64,000 nucleotides of DNA, taken from Deuterostichococcus epilithicus (lineage: Eukaryota > Chlorophyta > Trebouxiophyceae > Prasiolales > Stichococcaceae). Positions within the stretch are counted from its first letter, which is position 1. Every line of letters begins with the position of its first letter. The notes below the pieces were generated by a model that did no database searches, had not been told where the DNA came from, and saw nothing but the letters and a program-made list of their open reading frames with translations. Shown piece by piece: positions 21,126-31,959 of the stretch. Made by a program: the position numbers and the translations under genes. Location: NCBI GenBank assembly GCA_033439295.1, contig JAVTLE010000013.1, forward strand, positions 1,984,001-2,048,000, written 5' to 3'.

Positions 21126-24100
21126 ATGCCCTTGCCGCGCAGCCTGGCGGCGCTTGGCAGGCTGCACTCGGACTGCGCGCTGGACAACCAGGCGCTGGTG
21201 TGCCCGCTGACGGAGACCTGCGACATGCTGCTGGCGCCGCTGCCCTCCACCGGTGCGCAGGGCCCACCGTCCAGTCGCAGGGCAGGCACGGGGTGTGGAG
21301 GCAGGAGGCAGATCAGGCCGCTGCATGTGCTGCCGTCCTGCAAGGATTGGAAATGCCACTGCTCACAATGTCGGGATGCGATACAGTGCTTTCGGCCTGG
21401 CCGCTGCAGCGCAACCGCCATCAGCAGGTCTGATGTTGGCCCTCACTACAGGGCTGGGCGGCTGCGCATTCTGGGGCTATTGCGTCGGGCGGGGCTCGCT
21501 GGGCCTGGGGCTGGGCCTGCTGGAGGCTAGCCGCCTGCCCATCGTGTTCGACCTGGACGAGACGCTGCTGGTCGCCTACTCGCTGCATACGCTGGACGTG
21601 CGGCTGCAGAAGCTGCGCGATGGGTGCGCCCCCTCCCAGCCGAGCCTTTCCTTCGAGTCGCGTGGGCGGGGCGTGGAGGGGTGGGGGCGGTTTGGCACGT
21701 GGTTGTGCGAAGTGCAGCGGCATCACCTTGCTAGACCTTGCGGCCTGCTGTGCAGCCGATGTGAGAATGACATTGGTGCCCGGTGCTCCGACAAGGATGA
21801 CAGCCGTGCCAAGGATTTTCACTCAGTATCAGGGATGACATGCTCTGGTGCATGGTGCGCCCTGCAGGCGGGACAGGGGCCCCGGGGCGGAGGAGGAGGC
21901 GGCGGCGCTGACGCGCGACCGCCAGATGCTGCATGACTTCGCCACCACAGACAGCGTCGCCCTGCCGGGGGAAGACGGCAGCATCATTGAGACGGCCCAT
22001 GCCCAGTGCGCTGGCTCTGATGCATTTGCTTCCCGAAGTGCAGAGCAAACTCGATGAGCCGCGTGCCCCAGGCCGCGACTCGGGCTGCTTTGTTCACAGT
22101 TGCGATGGTGCAGAGGTCTGCGCCACGACGTGAGGCAGAATGCAAGTGTCCTCAGCAATGACGCACTCGAAAAACCTGGAACCTTCGAGACCACCTGCAA
22201 TGCAACGAAAGGGGACCTCAGAGTGCGCCCTATCCAATTCACAGGCTTGAGGAGGTGGCGCCGGAGGAGGGCGGCCCGCCGGTCGCGCGCCCGGTGCTGC
22301 GGCTGCCGGAGCTGGGCCTGGTGTTCACGCGCATCGCCGCCGAGCGGCGGGAGACGTCCATGATCATGCACATCCGGCCCGGGTGGCCCAGCCTGCGCGA
22401 CTACCTGCGCCCCCAGGCCGACACGTCCACCGGGTGGGGTCTGAAGCGCGTCGTTTTGTTCAATGCATGAGGTTCCAAGTGCTGTGACTGGGAGAGAGCT
22501 GGGACCCATGCAGCTGCCTCCAGAAAATCCGTGCCCGCCTCAGAGCGCTCTCAGGAGCGTCGAGCTCGGGCTCGCCCTCGCCATGGCGCTCGACAGGGCC
22601 GGCGGTCTGGCGCTTGCGCGCTGTTCCCATGATGCTCTCTCGACTGCTTCCCGCACGCAGGCGGCCGCTGGTGAAACAGCGCTTTGAGGTGTATGTGTGC
22701 ACAGCGGCGGAGCGCGGCTATGCGCTGGAGGCATGGCGCATTCTCGACCCCCAGGTGCGAGCCATGTGATTGGTGTTGTCCCCGTGTCCTTGTGCTTGGG
22801 GCTATGGGCACACCAGTCTTCGGAGTCCTCGGTTGGCAGAGACGGTGCACATGTGCGCGGCATGTCACCGCGCGTCCGAGTCGTCTCGAAACCTCTTCAG
22901 GCCGCACCTCTGCGGCCGCCTGCAGGCGGAGCTGATACAGGAGGCGCAACGCCCGCAGCGCATCATATCCGGCAAGCGCCGCAAGACGCTGTGCGACTGT
23001 CTTTCCATCGGGGCCAGCCTGGACCGGGCTGCAGGTGCTGCGCCGCGCCGCGCCGCTCCGGCCTGCTCTCCCAGTCGTGACTGCCACACCCATGTCCGGA
23101 GCCTCACACCACCTCCCCCTCGCCAGCCCATGGCCATGGCTGAGGCATAGCAGCTTCCTGCACCGGCCTGTCTGCCGTTGCCGCACTGCGGAAAGCCCCT
23201 TGCATCAGCGCTCGCCAGCCGGCACGAGCCGGGTCAAGCGAGTGTGTGCCCTGGTGTTCGCAGATGAGGAGGCGTGCGCCAATGTGCCCGAGCAGGAGCA
23301 GCCGGTGTTCGACTCGGAGGTGCCGCTCGCTGTCGTGCTGGACGACCGACTGGAGGTGCGCCTTTGCCGCAGCGCAGAGCACGCCCCTGCCTTGCATGTG
23401 TTGCCAGGCGGATCAGATCGTACTCCGATGCCAGCCTCTGCTGCAGGACAGAGAGCCCAGCCGCTCATGCCGCACCAGTCCCACCTGCGTCCCATCGTTG
23501 CTGGCGCACCAAATTCCCCTGCCATGGTGGTGGCAGCCTCCGGCATATACAACCTCGACAGCAGACCACAAGTGGCAGGCGGCGATCAGGCTGTCCTTGC
23601 CCTACCTCTCTCTCTCCTGCCCGATCCCGACAGTGAGTGCACTGTTTGCGCCGCAGGTGTGGGACAAAAAGTCGCAGGCGCAGGTGCTGCAGGTGGCGCC
23701 CTTCCTGCCGCGCCGCACGCGCGGCGCCGCCGCTGCGTCGGACGCCGCCGCCAGCGCGCAGGAGATGGCCGCCGAGATGGAGCGCCTCCAGGCAGGGCCC
23801 TGCCTCTTGTTGCCCCTCTCTTGAGTTCTGACGGCTCCGCACGATATTTGGGCACTCAGACTCGTGTGAAGGACATCCCAGTGCTTGTGCACCTGTTGGG
23901 GGATGCACTGCTGTCATCGCCGATCGCCAACCAGAGCTGCTGTTCTAAAAGCTCGAACGAAGGTCAACACGTTGGGGATCGCCATCTCAGATGCGCCGGT
24001 CGCTGTGCAGGGGGCGCTGGCAGACCTGCGCTCTCGGATGTACTGGGGCCTCAACGAGGTGCTGACGCCGGCAGTGCAGGCGCTGCCCGCCGCCTGCGCC

Positions 24101-25006
24101 GCCGCGAGTGCCTCCCTGCACGACCCGGCCTCCGTGCTGCCGCCCACGCCCCGCATCGCCAGCCTCATGCGGGCGCGTACCCGCCTGTTATGCGTCGAAA
24201 CATATTGTCGAGCAGCCGTAGGCCTGCTTCTCGTGTGCATGCGCACAACTTGCATCACATTTTGGCCGTCTTGGCAGATTGGTGCTGGCAGGCATCAGGC
24301 GGAAACAGTTCCTGGCAGTACCAGCGGCATATCTGTTGTCTGACACATGAGAGTCTGAACACAGCAAGTTGACTGGTCGGCGCAGTTGCTGGGCCTGGCG
24401 GGATCGCGCACCATAGCCCAGCGGCCGCAGCAGCTGTCAGCAACGGTGGAGGCTGGCAGTCGGGCGCAGAACCTGGCAGCACTGCAGCAGCCAGCGCCGG
24501 GGCCGCCAGATGCCGCCTCACTGCTGCCCGTGGTGAGTGCAGACAATCGCCTGATGTTGCAGTGGCTCACTCGATGCCATCGTACCGTCAATGTGTTGAC
24601 GTCTGCAAGCGCTGTGACGCTCTGAATGCATCTAGTCGCGCTGCTGGCGCCCTGAGCCCAGGCCGAATCTGGCTGCTCCTGCCTCACAGGATCCGCGGGC
24701 GGCCAGGCAGCAGGCGGCGCGCACCGCCGCAGCCGCCACGCCCNCAAAACGCGGGCGTGGAGAGGACAGTGCTGCGGCCGCTGGCCCGCCAGACGGCGAC
24801 AGGCGCGCNCCCCAGCGGCAGCGCAGCGACGACGGCGGCGCCGCGCAGCAGGGTTTTGAGCGGCCTCTGGGACCTGGCCAGCCCGGGGGCTTCCCTCGCC
24901 AGCAGGGTGTGGCCGCCCCATCACAGCAGCCGCGGCAGCAGATGCTGCCGCAACAGCAGCCGTCGTCGCATCAGCAGCAGCAGCAACAGCAGCAGCAGCC
25001 GTCGTT

Positions 25007-25053
<47 letters not shown>

Positions 25054-26203
25054 CTGCACATCGGCCCGCAGTCGCCGGCCTCACTGACGAGCAGGCAGCC
25101 ACGCTGATGGCAGCCATCACCGCGGCGCGGGCAAGGTCTGCGCCACCCGCGGCCCCTGCCAGCGAGGCGGGTCTACAGGTGGGCACACCAGCACACGCAG
25201 CCCCGCAGCGGCAGCAGCAGCCTCCGGCACAGCCCCGCCACTCTCGCTTCGATGAACCGCCGCCGCCGGCTACCGGGGCAGGCGCCGCCGGCTTGCGGCC
25301 TCTGGTTCAACCGGCGACGCCGCAGCAGCAGCCGTCGCCGCAGTGGCAGCAGCCACCGCCAATGGTGCAGCTGCAGCAAGATCCTCGGCAGCCCCAGCAA
25401 CAGCCACAGCTTCCACCTTCGCAGCAGCAGCCGTCGCCGCAGGGGCAGCGGCCACCGCCAATGGTGCAGCTGCAGCAGGGCCCTCGGCAGCGCCCGCAGC
25501 AGCTGCGGGCAGAAGCGAGGGTTCCGCCCCCCCGGGTCACGCCGCCGCCGGGCCACGTCCCGATGCAGGGCGCGGCTGTGACTACGCCCGCCGCTGCAGG
25601 CTGCGCCAGTCCGGGGCTGCCAGAGCAGCAGCAGCAGCAGCAGAATCGGCCCGTCGCCACTGGCCAGGGCCCCGGCCATGCCGATGCGCCGCCGCCGCCT
25701 CCGGCGGGGCCGCTGCCGCCTCCGACGGCGCAGCAGGTGGTGCAGTTTCTCCAGGCGCTGGGTCGCGTGCTCACTGGGGAGGAGGTAGCCGAGGTGCAGC
25801 AGGTGACATCGCCTCCCAGACTTGCCTCATTCATTGCCAGACCCCTCACGTCTTTCAACGCATACAGCTGGTGCCTGGCGCCCTGCTCCAGCCGTGTTGC
25901 GACTTCCTGGTGCGTCCACAAGCAGGCCGTCGTTCAAAAGGTGCAGCCTCTCGTTCAAGTTCGCCCAGAGGCCTCGTGTGTGAGCTGCCGCTCGTATTGC
26001 TTCTGATCATAAGGCAAATGCGATCGGTCACAGGCCCTTGCGGGCATGGCGCCCGGCAAGCGCCGGCCGCTGATGGACCAGCTGCGCAGTGAGTTCCTGG
26101 AGGGGGCGCCAGAGGCTGCGCCAGCAGCTGCGCCGGCTGTGGGCAACGGCACGGCCGGCGCCGACAGCCGCCCAAAAGCTCAACCGCCGCCGCCGCCGCC
26201 GCC

Positions 26204-26236
<33 letters not shown>

Positions 26237-28358
26237 ACCACTGCCGCTGCCGCTGCCGCAGCCGGATGCGGGCGGTCCGCAAAAGAGGCAGCGCGGCGGC
26301 GCCACGATGCAGCTGGAGGCCATGCTGGCGCGGCTGCCAATGGAGCGGGTTGCGGCGCATGATGCGGAGATCCAGCAGCTGCGGCCGCTGCTGGACAAGG
26401 TGAATGGCTGTCATGCATATGTCACCCGATGCTCGATCGACTCTTGAGTGCATGGGCGGCACTCGCCGGTCTTAGCGAGCCGCTGCGAGGTTTCGATGTG
26501 GATCGGCTCTTGGTCCAATCAGTCAGCTGCGTCTCGTCTGTCACGCTTCAACTGCTGCTCCCATGCGTGCAGGTGCCGCCGGAAGCGGCAGCAGATTTGC
26601 TGCAGCAGCTGGAGGCCGTGCTCACAGCGCCGCTGGAAGGCTTGCCGGAGAGTGCGGCGGCGGCGGCGGCCAGCGGCGCTGCTGCAAGCGGTGCAGGCGG
26701 GCGGCAGCAGAAACCAGGTGGGAGAGTCACCAGGAGCAACGGCAGGAGAAAAGGTGCATGAAGGATCTGGATGGCGAGGTGCAGTCCCGTAGCGACAACA
26801 GGCAGGCTGCTGTGCATGAGGCAGCAGGCGCGGGCCGCCAAAGAAGCTTGCAGCTCATGGTGCGGACCTGTGCAAAGCTGCAAAAACGTCCAGAGGGCAC
26901 AGCTCAGGGCTGCACTTTCACCAACTCGACCCCAACCTTGCAGAATGCTCCCTGAGGGAATGTCCTGCCTGCAGCGCACTTAAGCAGGTGAATGGCGAGC
27001 TGCTTCAACACGACATTTGCCTTCGAGAATAGCAGGTCACAATGTCGGCTGGGTGCAAAGCGGCATCATCAGACATCCCCAGTCTCAACAGGCGCTGTGT
27101 TGCAGTGGGCGTGAATGCAATGGTATTACGTCCTCCGTGTTCAGACTGAGGCGTTGCCGCCGTTCGCGCCACATCGCCTATCCTCAGCTGCGGCTGCGTA
27201 TGCATCGTCCCCACCTGCAGCATGTCGACTTGCATGACGATGCCGTTGTGCCGAGCCTTGCAGGCCGCGGCGGCGACGGCCCGCAGATTGAGGTTCCAGA
27301 GAATCTCGCCGACGTCCTCAGCTTCCTGCTGCCTTCATCGGGCCCGGCGGCGGCAGCGCCGGCGGCAGCGGAGTCGCTGCAGGCGTCCCACACCAGCCGA
27401 ATGGGTCCCGACCAGGCGCTTGCACAGGAGTCCAGCAGGCAACGGCCTCCAGCCCCGCAGGCATCTCTTGGCACGGTGGACGATGGCGGTCGCTCATCAG
27501 GGCCTGGCGCACCGATCCCCTCCTGGGTGCTTCCTCGGCATACGGCAGCGCCAGCAGGGGCCCAAGGGCCGCCGTCACCGAGTGTGCAGGCTCGGCCACC
27601 GCCGAGGAGCCCGGAGCGGCAGCAGCTGTCGCCGCAGCGCGCCCGTTCGCGCTGGGACGTGGACGGTGGGCCTGCCAACAGGGCGCGGCCGGTCACCGGC
27701 GCGCCGGCAGCACCCCAGGGGAAGCGCCCACAGGCTGAGGTCACTCCGCCCAACCGGCGTAGAGCCTCGGGCTGGGACGTCGTGCAGGACGCGCCTGCGG
27801 GCGGTGGGGACCGCTCGCCAGCGGCTGCATGCAACAAGCATCCACGGTGGGACGGGGGCAGCTCCCCCCCCGCGGCGACGGCTGGGCCGCTGTTCCACCA
27901 GCGGCAGAGCGGCGCCGCGGGCGCCGCTGCAGGGACCACGACACCTCGCAGGCACAGCAGATGGAGCTCCGCGGCAGACACCGGCAGCCCTGGCGACGCT
28001 CCTAGCCCCGCAGGCGCGACTGCGCCGCGGCCAACTCCATCGCGGTGGGAGGCTGCGCCTGGCTTCGACCCGCGCTCTGTGCCAGCGTCGGCGTCGCCGG
28101 CGGCATGCCTGTCGTTCAGCCTGCCGCCCGCACCGCAGCAGCTGCCGCCAACGCCGCAGCTGCTGCGGCCTGCAACGGGCCAGGCGCTGGCGCAGCAGTA
28201 CCCGCGACCGGCCGCAAAGGAAGAGCCGCCGCAGCACGCGGCTTCACAGCAGCCGCCGCCGGACTGGTCGCCGCCGCGGCAGGCGACGCCACCGCTGCAG
28301 CCAGCGGCAGGGCCACAGCAGCCAGCGGCAGCCGGCATGTTGCCACCCTGGATGCGTC

Positions 28359-28406
<48 letters not shown>

Positions 28407-30906
28407 GCCTACCGGAGCTGCCCCGACCGCAGCAGCGGCCTGCCCTGCCATGGGCAACGGCCGGCGGCGCTGCTGCGCCGTCACCGCCGCCGGCACAGCC
28501 GCCGACATCGGTAGCTCCGCTGGACGCTTCCTCGCTCGCTGTGCTGGCGCTGCAACGGCTGCAGCCGCCGGTGCCCGGTGCAGGCGGCGGCGTGCGGCCG
28601 CCCACGCCACCTGTGGCGCCGCCGCATGGCTCGTACGGCTCGGGCGGCGACGTGGAACGGAAGCCTCTGCCGTGGCACACCGGGCATGAAGTGGCGCAGA
28701 CTGCCGCCTCTCGGCAACAGTCGGCAGCACAGGCGTATCAGCTGCCTGCCCCAATGCCCGACCTGGCGAGCTTTGCATTGTCACGGTTGACGACGCCTCC
28801 ACAAGACGCGCAGCCGCCGCAGAAGCTCCAGCGCAGCACACAGGAGCTTGGCACCGTGAGTCGATCGAAGCTCCTGTTTCTCGTCGCTATGACGCCCCTC
28901 TGCTCGCACTTGCAGTCGATGATGTCCCTCCTGTTTGCATTCGAAAGAAGCACACGGTGCCCTACCCAGCACTCACTTCAGGATAGTGTCGCAGCACTCC
29001 CAGTGGCCGAGGGCAGGAACGTGTATGCTGCTCGGTCCCTGGCGAGCACACTGGCCCAACTGCTTGTTGCGCCATACAGGTGGCTCAGAAACCTGCAGCC
29101 GAGCACCCGAGCATGGCGCACATGAGACTTTCCGTCTCGCACGCAGGCCAGCTGCCACCGCGACAGCTGTGGCCATACCCGGGACTGGTGCCACGGTCTT
29201 GCCTCCTTCCGGTCTCCCTCCTCAGTGATTGAAGCCTGTCTCATGCAGCTGCGCAGGCGAGCGCGCTTGCGCTGCTGGAGGATGTTGCGGCGCAGCGGCG
29301 TGTGTCGGCGCAGGTGCAGGCGTGGAAGGAGCCGCCGGGACGGTACAGCGACCGCGCCCGCCACATTGTCAACATCATCTGGGACGGAAAGGTGACCGCA
29401 TGCTGCCCTGCAGCACCCGCATGTGCTCTGCAGACCGCGAGCGCTGCGTGCGAAGGCCTTGGCTGCTGCAGCTGCATGCGGGCGACATGCAGGTTCCTGC
29501 CCTCTGCTGACAGTGCACGGCAATGCGCAGTGTCCGCTGGGCAGCTTGCGCTATGGCTCTGGAGGGTCCCACGCACGAAGGACTGTGGGGGAACAGCCAC
29601 AGGGTTCCAGCGTGCCGACACATGTGACGCCGCGGCTCAGCATATGCTGACACCGAATTGCCCTGTGTAACCGATCTGACCTGAAAAGACGGGGATCGTT
29701 CTCGGCAGGTGGTCGGCAGCGGCCAGTCGGAGCAGCAGGTGTCGCGCGCGCGCCTCCTGGCGGCAGAGGATGCCGTCGAACGCCTGCGCCTGTTCCAGTC
29801 TGCAGCCTCCACCCTCGGTGCCCGCAGCATGGCGCAGTGCAGGTGCAGCCTTTCGAATATTCTACTCGTTTGATACTAACAAATCAAGAGCGCGCCTCGT
29901 TTTGTGTCTACTCCAGACGTCCGCTTCCACCCCCGGCGCCTGCGGCAGTGCCCAGTTCCGGTTCCCCTGTCGCAAATCGCACACAAAGTTTGACGTTTTG
30001 TTGTTGCGCCTGGCATGCGGTAGCAGCTGGCTGCTGACGGGCCGCAGCCGCGCCTGTGGTGCTGGCCGCCACCTGGCCTTCTGTTCCTCAAGGCCAAAGG
30101 GCTGCATGACGGCTTGATCTCACGACCAGCAGCTCAACCAGCAGCTGCCCATCCGTGCAGGGAGGTGACGCCCAAGGAAATCCGGGCGTGGACGCATGAG
30201 CACATCTGGGGGGCACTGGCTGCTGCCGCGCTGCCGGCGGGCTGCCACGTCCGCGTCAAGGCCTTCTCCAACCTGCTGGGCTATTCCGAAAGGTGCGCAA
30301 ATGACAGTGCTGTACATATAGTCTGGGATGTGATGCAGGGGCGCACCCACTGCCGCGCCGTCAACGGGAGATGCCGGTGCAGGCGGAGCATAGCTGCGCA
30401 GCTGAAAATTTGCGGCCTTGTTGTATTGGCTCAGAGAATGCCGAGATAGCAGCTGGTGCTGCAGTGGTGAGCGTTGGAGCATGCTGGTGCATGCTGTGGG
30501 GGTGACTGCAACTGCTCTGTTGCCGGCGCGTAGAGCTGCAAGACCTTCAGTCTGGCATCCGGCCCGTGATTGGCTCCTGCTGCCGCCTCTTGGTCGCACT
30601 GGCTGCAAGCATCTGCTGCATACTATCGCAGTGGAAGCTTCGCTGTCAGACCGTGCGACTGTGGTTCGGATAGCCCGGACCTCGGTCTTTGGGCTACCTG
30701 TCTAAGCCCTGGGGCTTCTGCCGACCCCACATGTGACGGTGCGCAGGCACAGGGCGGAGGCTGAGGTGCTGCTCTGTGACACCGCTGGGCAGCGCCTACT
30801 GGTGGCGGGCGGCTTTGGCACAAACCTGAAGACGGCCACCCGCATGGCGCTGCACATCATGTTCCGCCTCATGCGTGCGCCTCCCGCTGACTTGGTCGCA
30901 CTGTGA
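21126..30906 (+). CDS. CPL: CPL-type RNA polymerase II CTD phosphatase with long low-complexity linker and dsRBD-like C-terminus
   Basis: Homologous to plant C-TERMINAL DOMAIN PHOSPHATASE-LIKE 1/2, which dephosphorylate the Pol II CTD in the nucleus. Conserved blocks in order: [16 protein letters not shown] (about 21165), [20 protein letters not shown] with the catalytic DxDxT (about 21540), [20 protein letters not shown] (about 22280), [16 protein letters not shown] (about 22365), [20 protein letters not shown] (about 22683), [12 protein letters not shown] (about 23322, second acid motif) and [18 protein letters not shown] (about 23660). Large Gln/Pro/Ala-rich exons follow (24688-25802, 26040-26400, 27217-28858). 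The C-terminus has two dsRBD-like pieces: [20 protein letters not shown] plus [20 protein letters not shown] (29247-29818), and [20 protein letters not shown] (30747-30906, TGA at 30904). The start is provisional, as upstream exons are likely. Joining everything into one gene is inferred from the plant CPL1 domain order. Confidence 0.82.
24960..25052 (+). repeat. CAG repeat encoding polyglutamine
   Basis: Long CAG runs at about 24975-25000 and 25008-25050 encode Gln tracts inside the CPL-type protein. Further tracts in the same gene lie at about 26200-26233 and 28360-28407. Two unresolved bases (n) occur just upstream at 24744 and 24809, in very GC-rich sequence. Confidence 0.9.
28360..28408 (+). 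repeat. CAG repeat encoding polyglutamine
   Basis: A near-pure CAG run of about 16 units encoding Gln in the CPL-type linker. Pure runs like this are prone to length change and assembly error. Confidence 0.9.
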
Positions 30907-31959
30907 CCGACCACGGAAGTACTGCTGCGAAACACCTGCTGGCAGTTGGGGGCTGCAGCCGCTTGTCAAGATTGCAGCCTGAGAAGCACGCACGGGAAGA
31001 TATTGCCGTCGCGGGGCGATTTGAGGAGCTGGTCGCCTCCCAAACCGCCTGCTGTTTGCGCTTGCAGATGCATTGCCGGAGTATGATGTCGTGAGGCCCC
31101 TGACATCGAGATTCCGCGGCGGCCCTCAAAAGGACGAAAAGACCCTGATTTCGACCTTCAACCAGCACGCCGCAGAGGTGGCGGATGATGCTGCGCATGT
31201 GGAGGGGCTGCCGTCGGTTGTGTTGATCCCATATCGCGGGTTGATGTGATGGATCGTGGCACACAGCTGCTCATAAGCTGGCATGCATGCTGCAGTGCCG
31301 CTCAGAGAGACATGCTCTGTCATCTTGAGGCCTATAAACTGTGTTCTGACAGTGAGGACGAAATCAACGTCAGACAGCCGGTGGACCGGCTCGTGTTTAC
31401 TGTCCCCGCAATGTGTTGAAAGCTCTGGTGACCTGTCAAATGGATGGGAGACGGTTTCAACGAGTTGCTGGACAACCGGTGCGGTTTTGTATGGGAGTGC
31501 CCTCAACCAAGCCTTCTCCTGTTACACTGTGGCAGCAGGACATGCAACTCGCAAGCACAAAACGAACCCCTCGTTGCCTCCAAAGAGCTGATACTGGTTT
31601 CTCTAAGTAGGGAGGACGGAAAGCGGCGCATAGAAACCCTGCAGGATCGCATGGTCCGATTCGACGGTGGGGCATGCGCCGCATGGAAGGTGCCAAATCA
31701 TCACAGACAGCCGCCGGACGCCCGCAACAGCCGGCTGCTGGGGCTTTTCCCCACCTTGGGCGCCGGCAAGAGGCGTGCGCAGGCCCGAGACTGCCTCGAT
31801 ATCTGAATGGGTCCAGCGCCAAGATGGCTGCGGGTGCCACTGCTGGGAGCCGCAACCAGGGCCCAGGCATAATGGCCGCAGGGGCGTGAGCCCACGCCGG
31901 GGCTGGACCAGTACTGCCGCGGCGCCCTGCCACTGAAGTACCCCAGTGCCCGCCCGCCC
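30907..31959. other. Convergent 3' intergenic region of about 1 kb
   Basis: This lies between the stop of the CPL-type gene and the stop of the GIP1-like gene. It has no supported coding exon on either strand. The length is larger than other convergent gaps here, so an unrecognised small exon or a long 3' untranslated region is possible. Confidence 0.5.

Noticed and set aside
23035-24372. 445-residue open frame on the plus strand
   Set aside because: It crosses several introns and exons of the CPL-type gene in mixed frames. The CPL protein blocks lie in other frames with proper splice sites.
24960-25052. CAG runs as a CRISPR array or telomeric repeat
   Set aside because: Pure trinucleotide runs translated as polyglutamine in an open exon. 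There are no spacers and no telomere motif.
27184-28680. 498-residue Cys/Gly-rich open frame on the minus strand
   Set aside because: Antisense of CAG- and CCG-rich coding sequence. The Cys runs are the complement of CAG codons, and the plus-strand frame fits the CPL-type protein.
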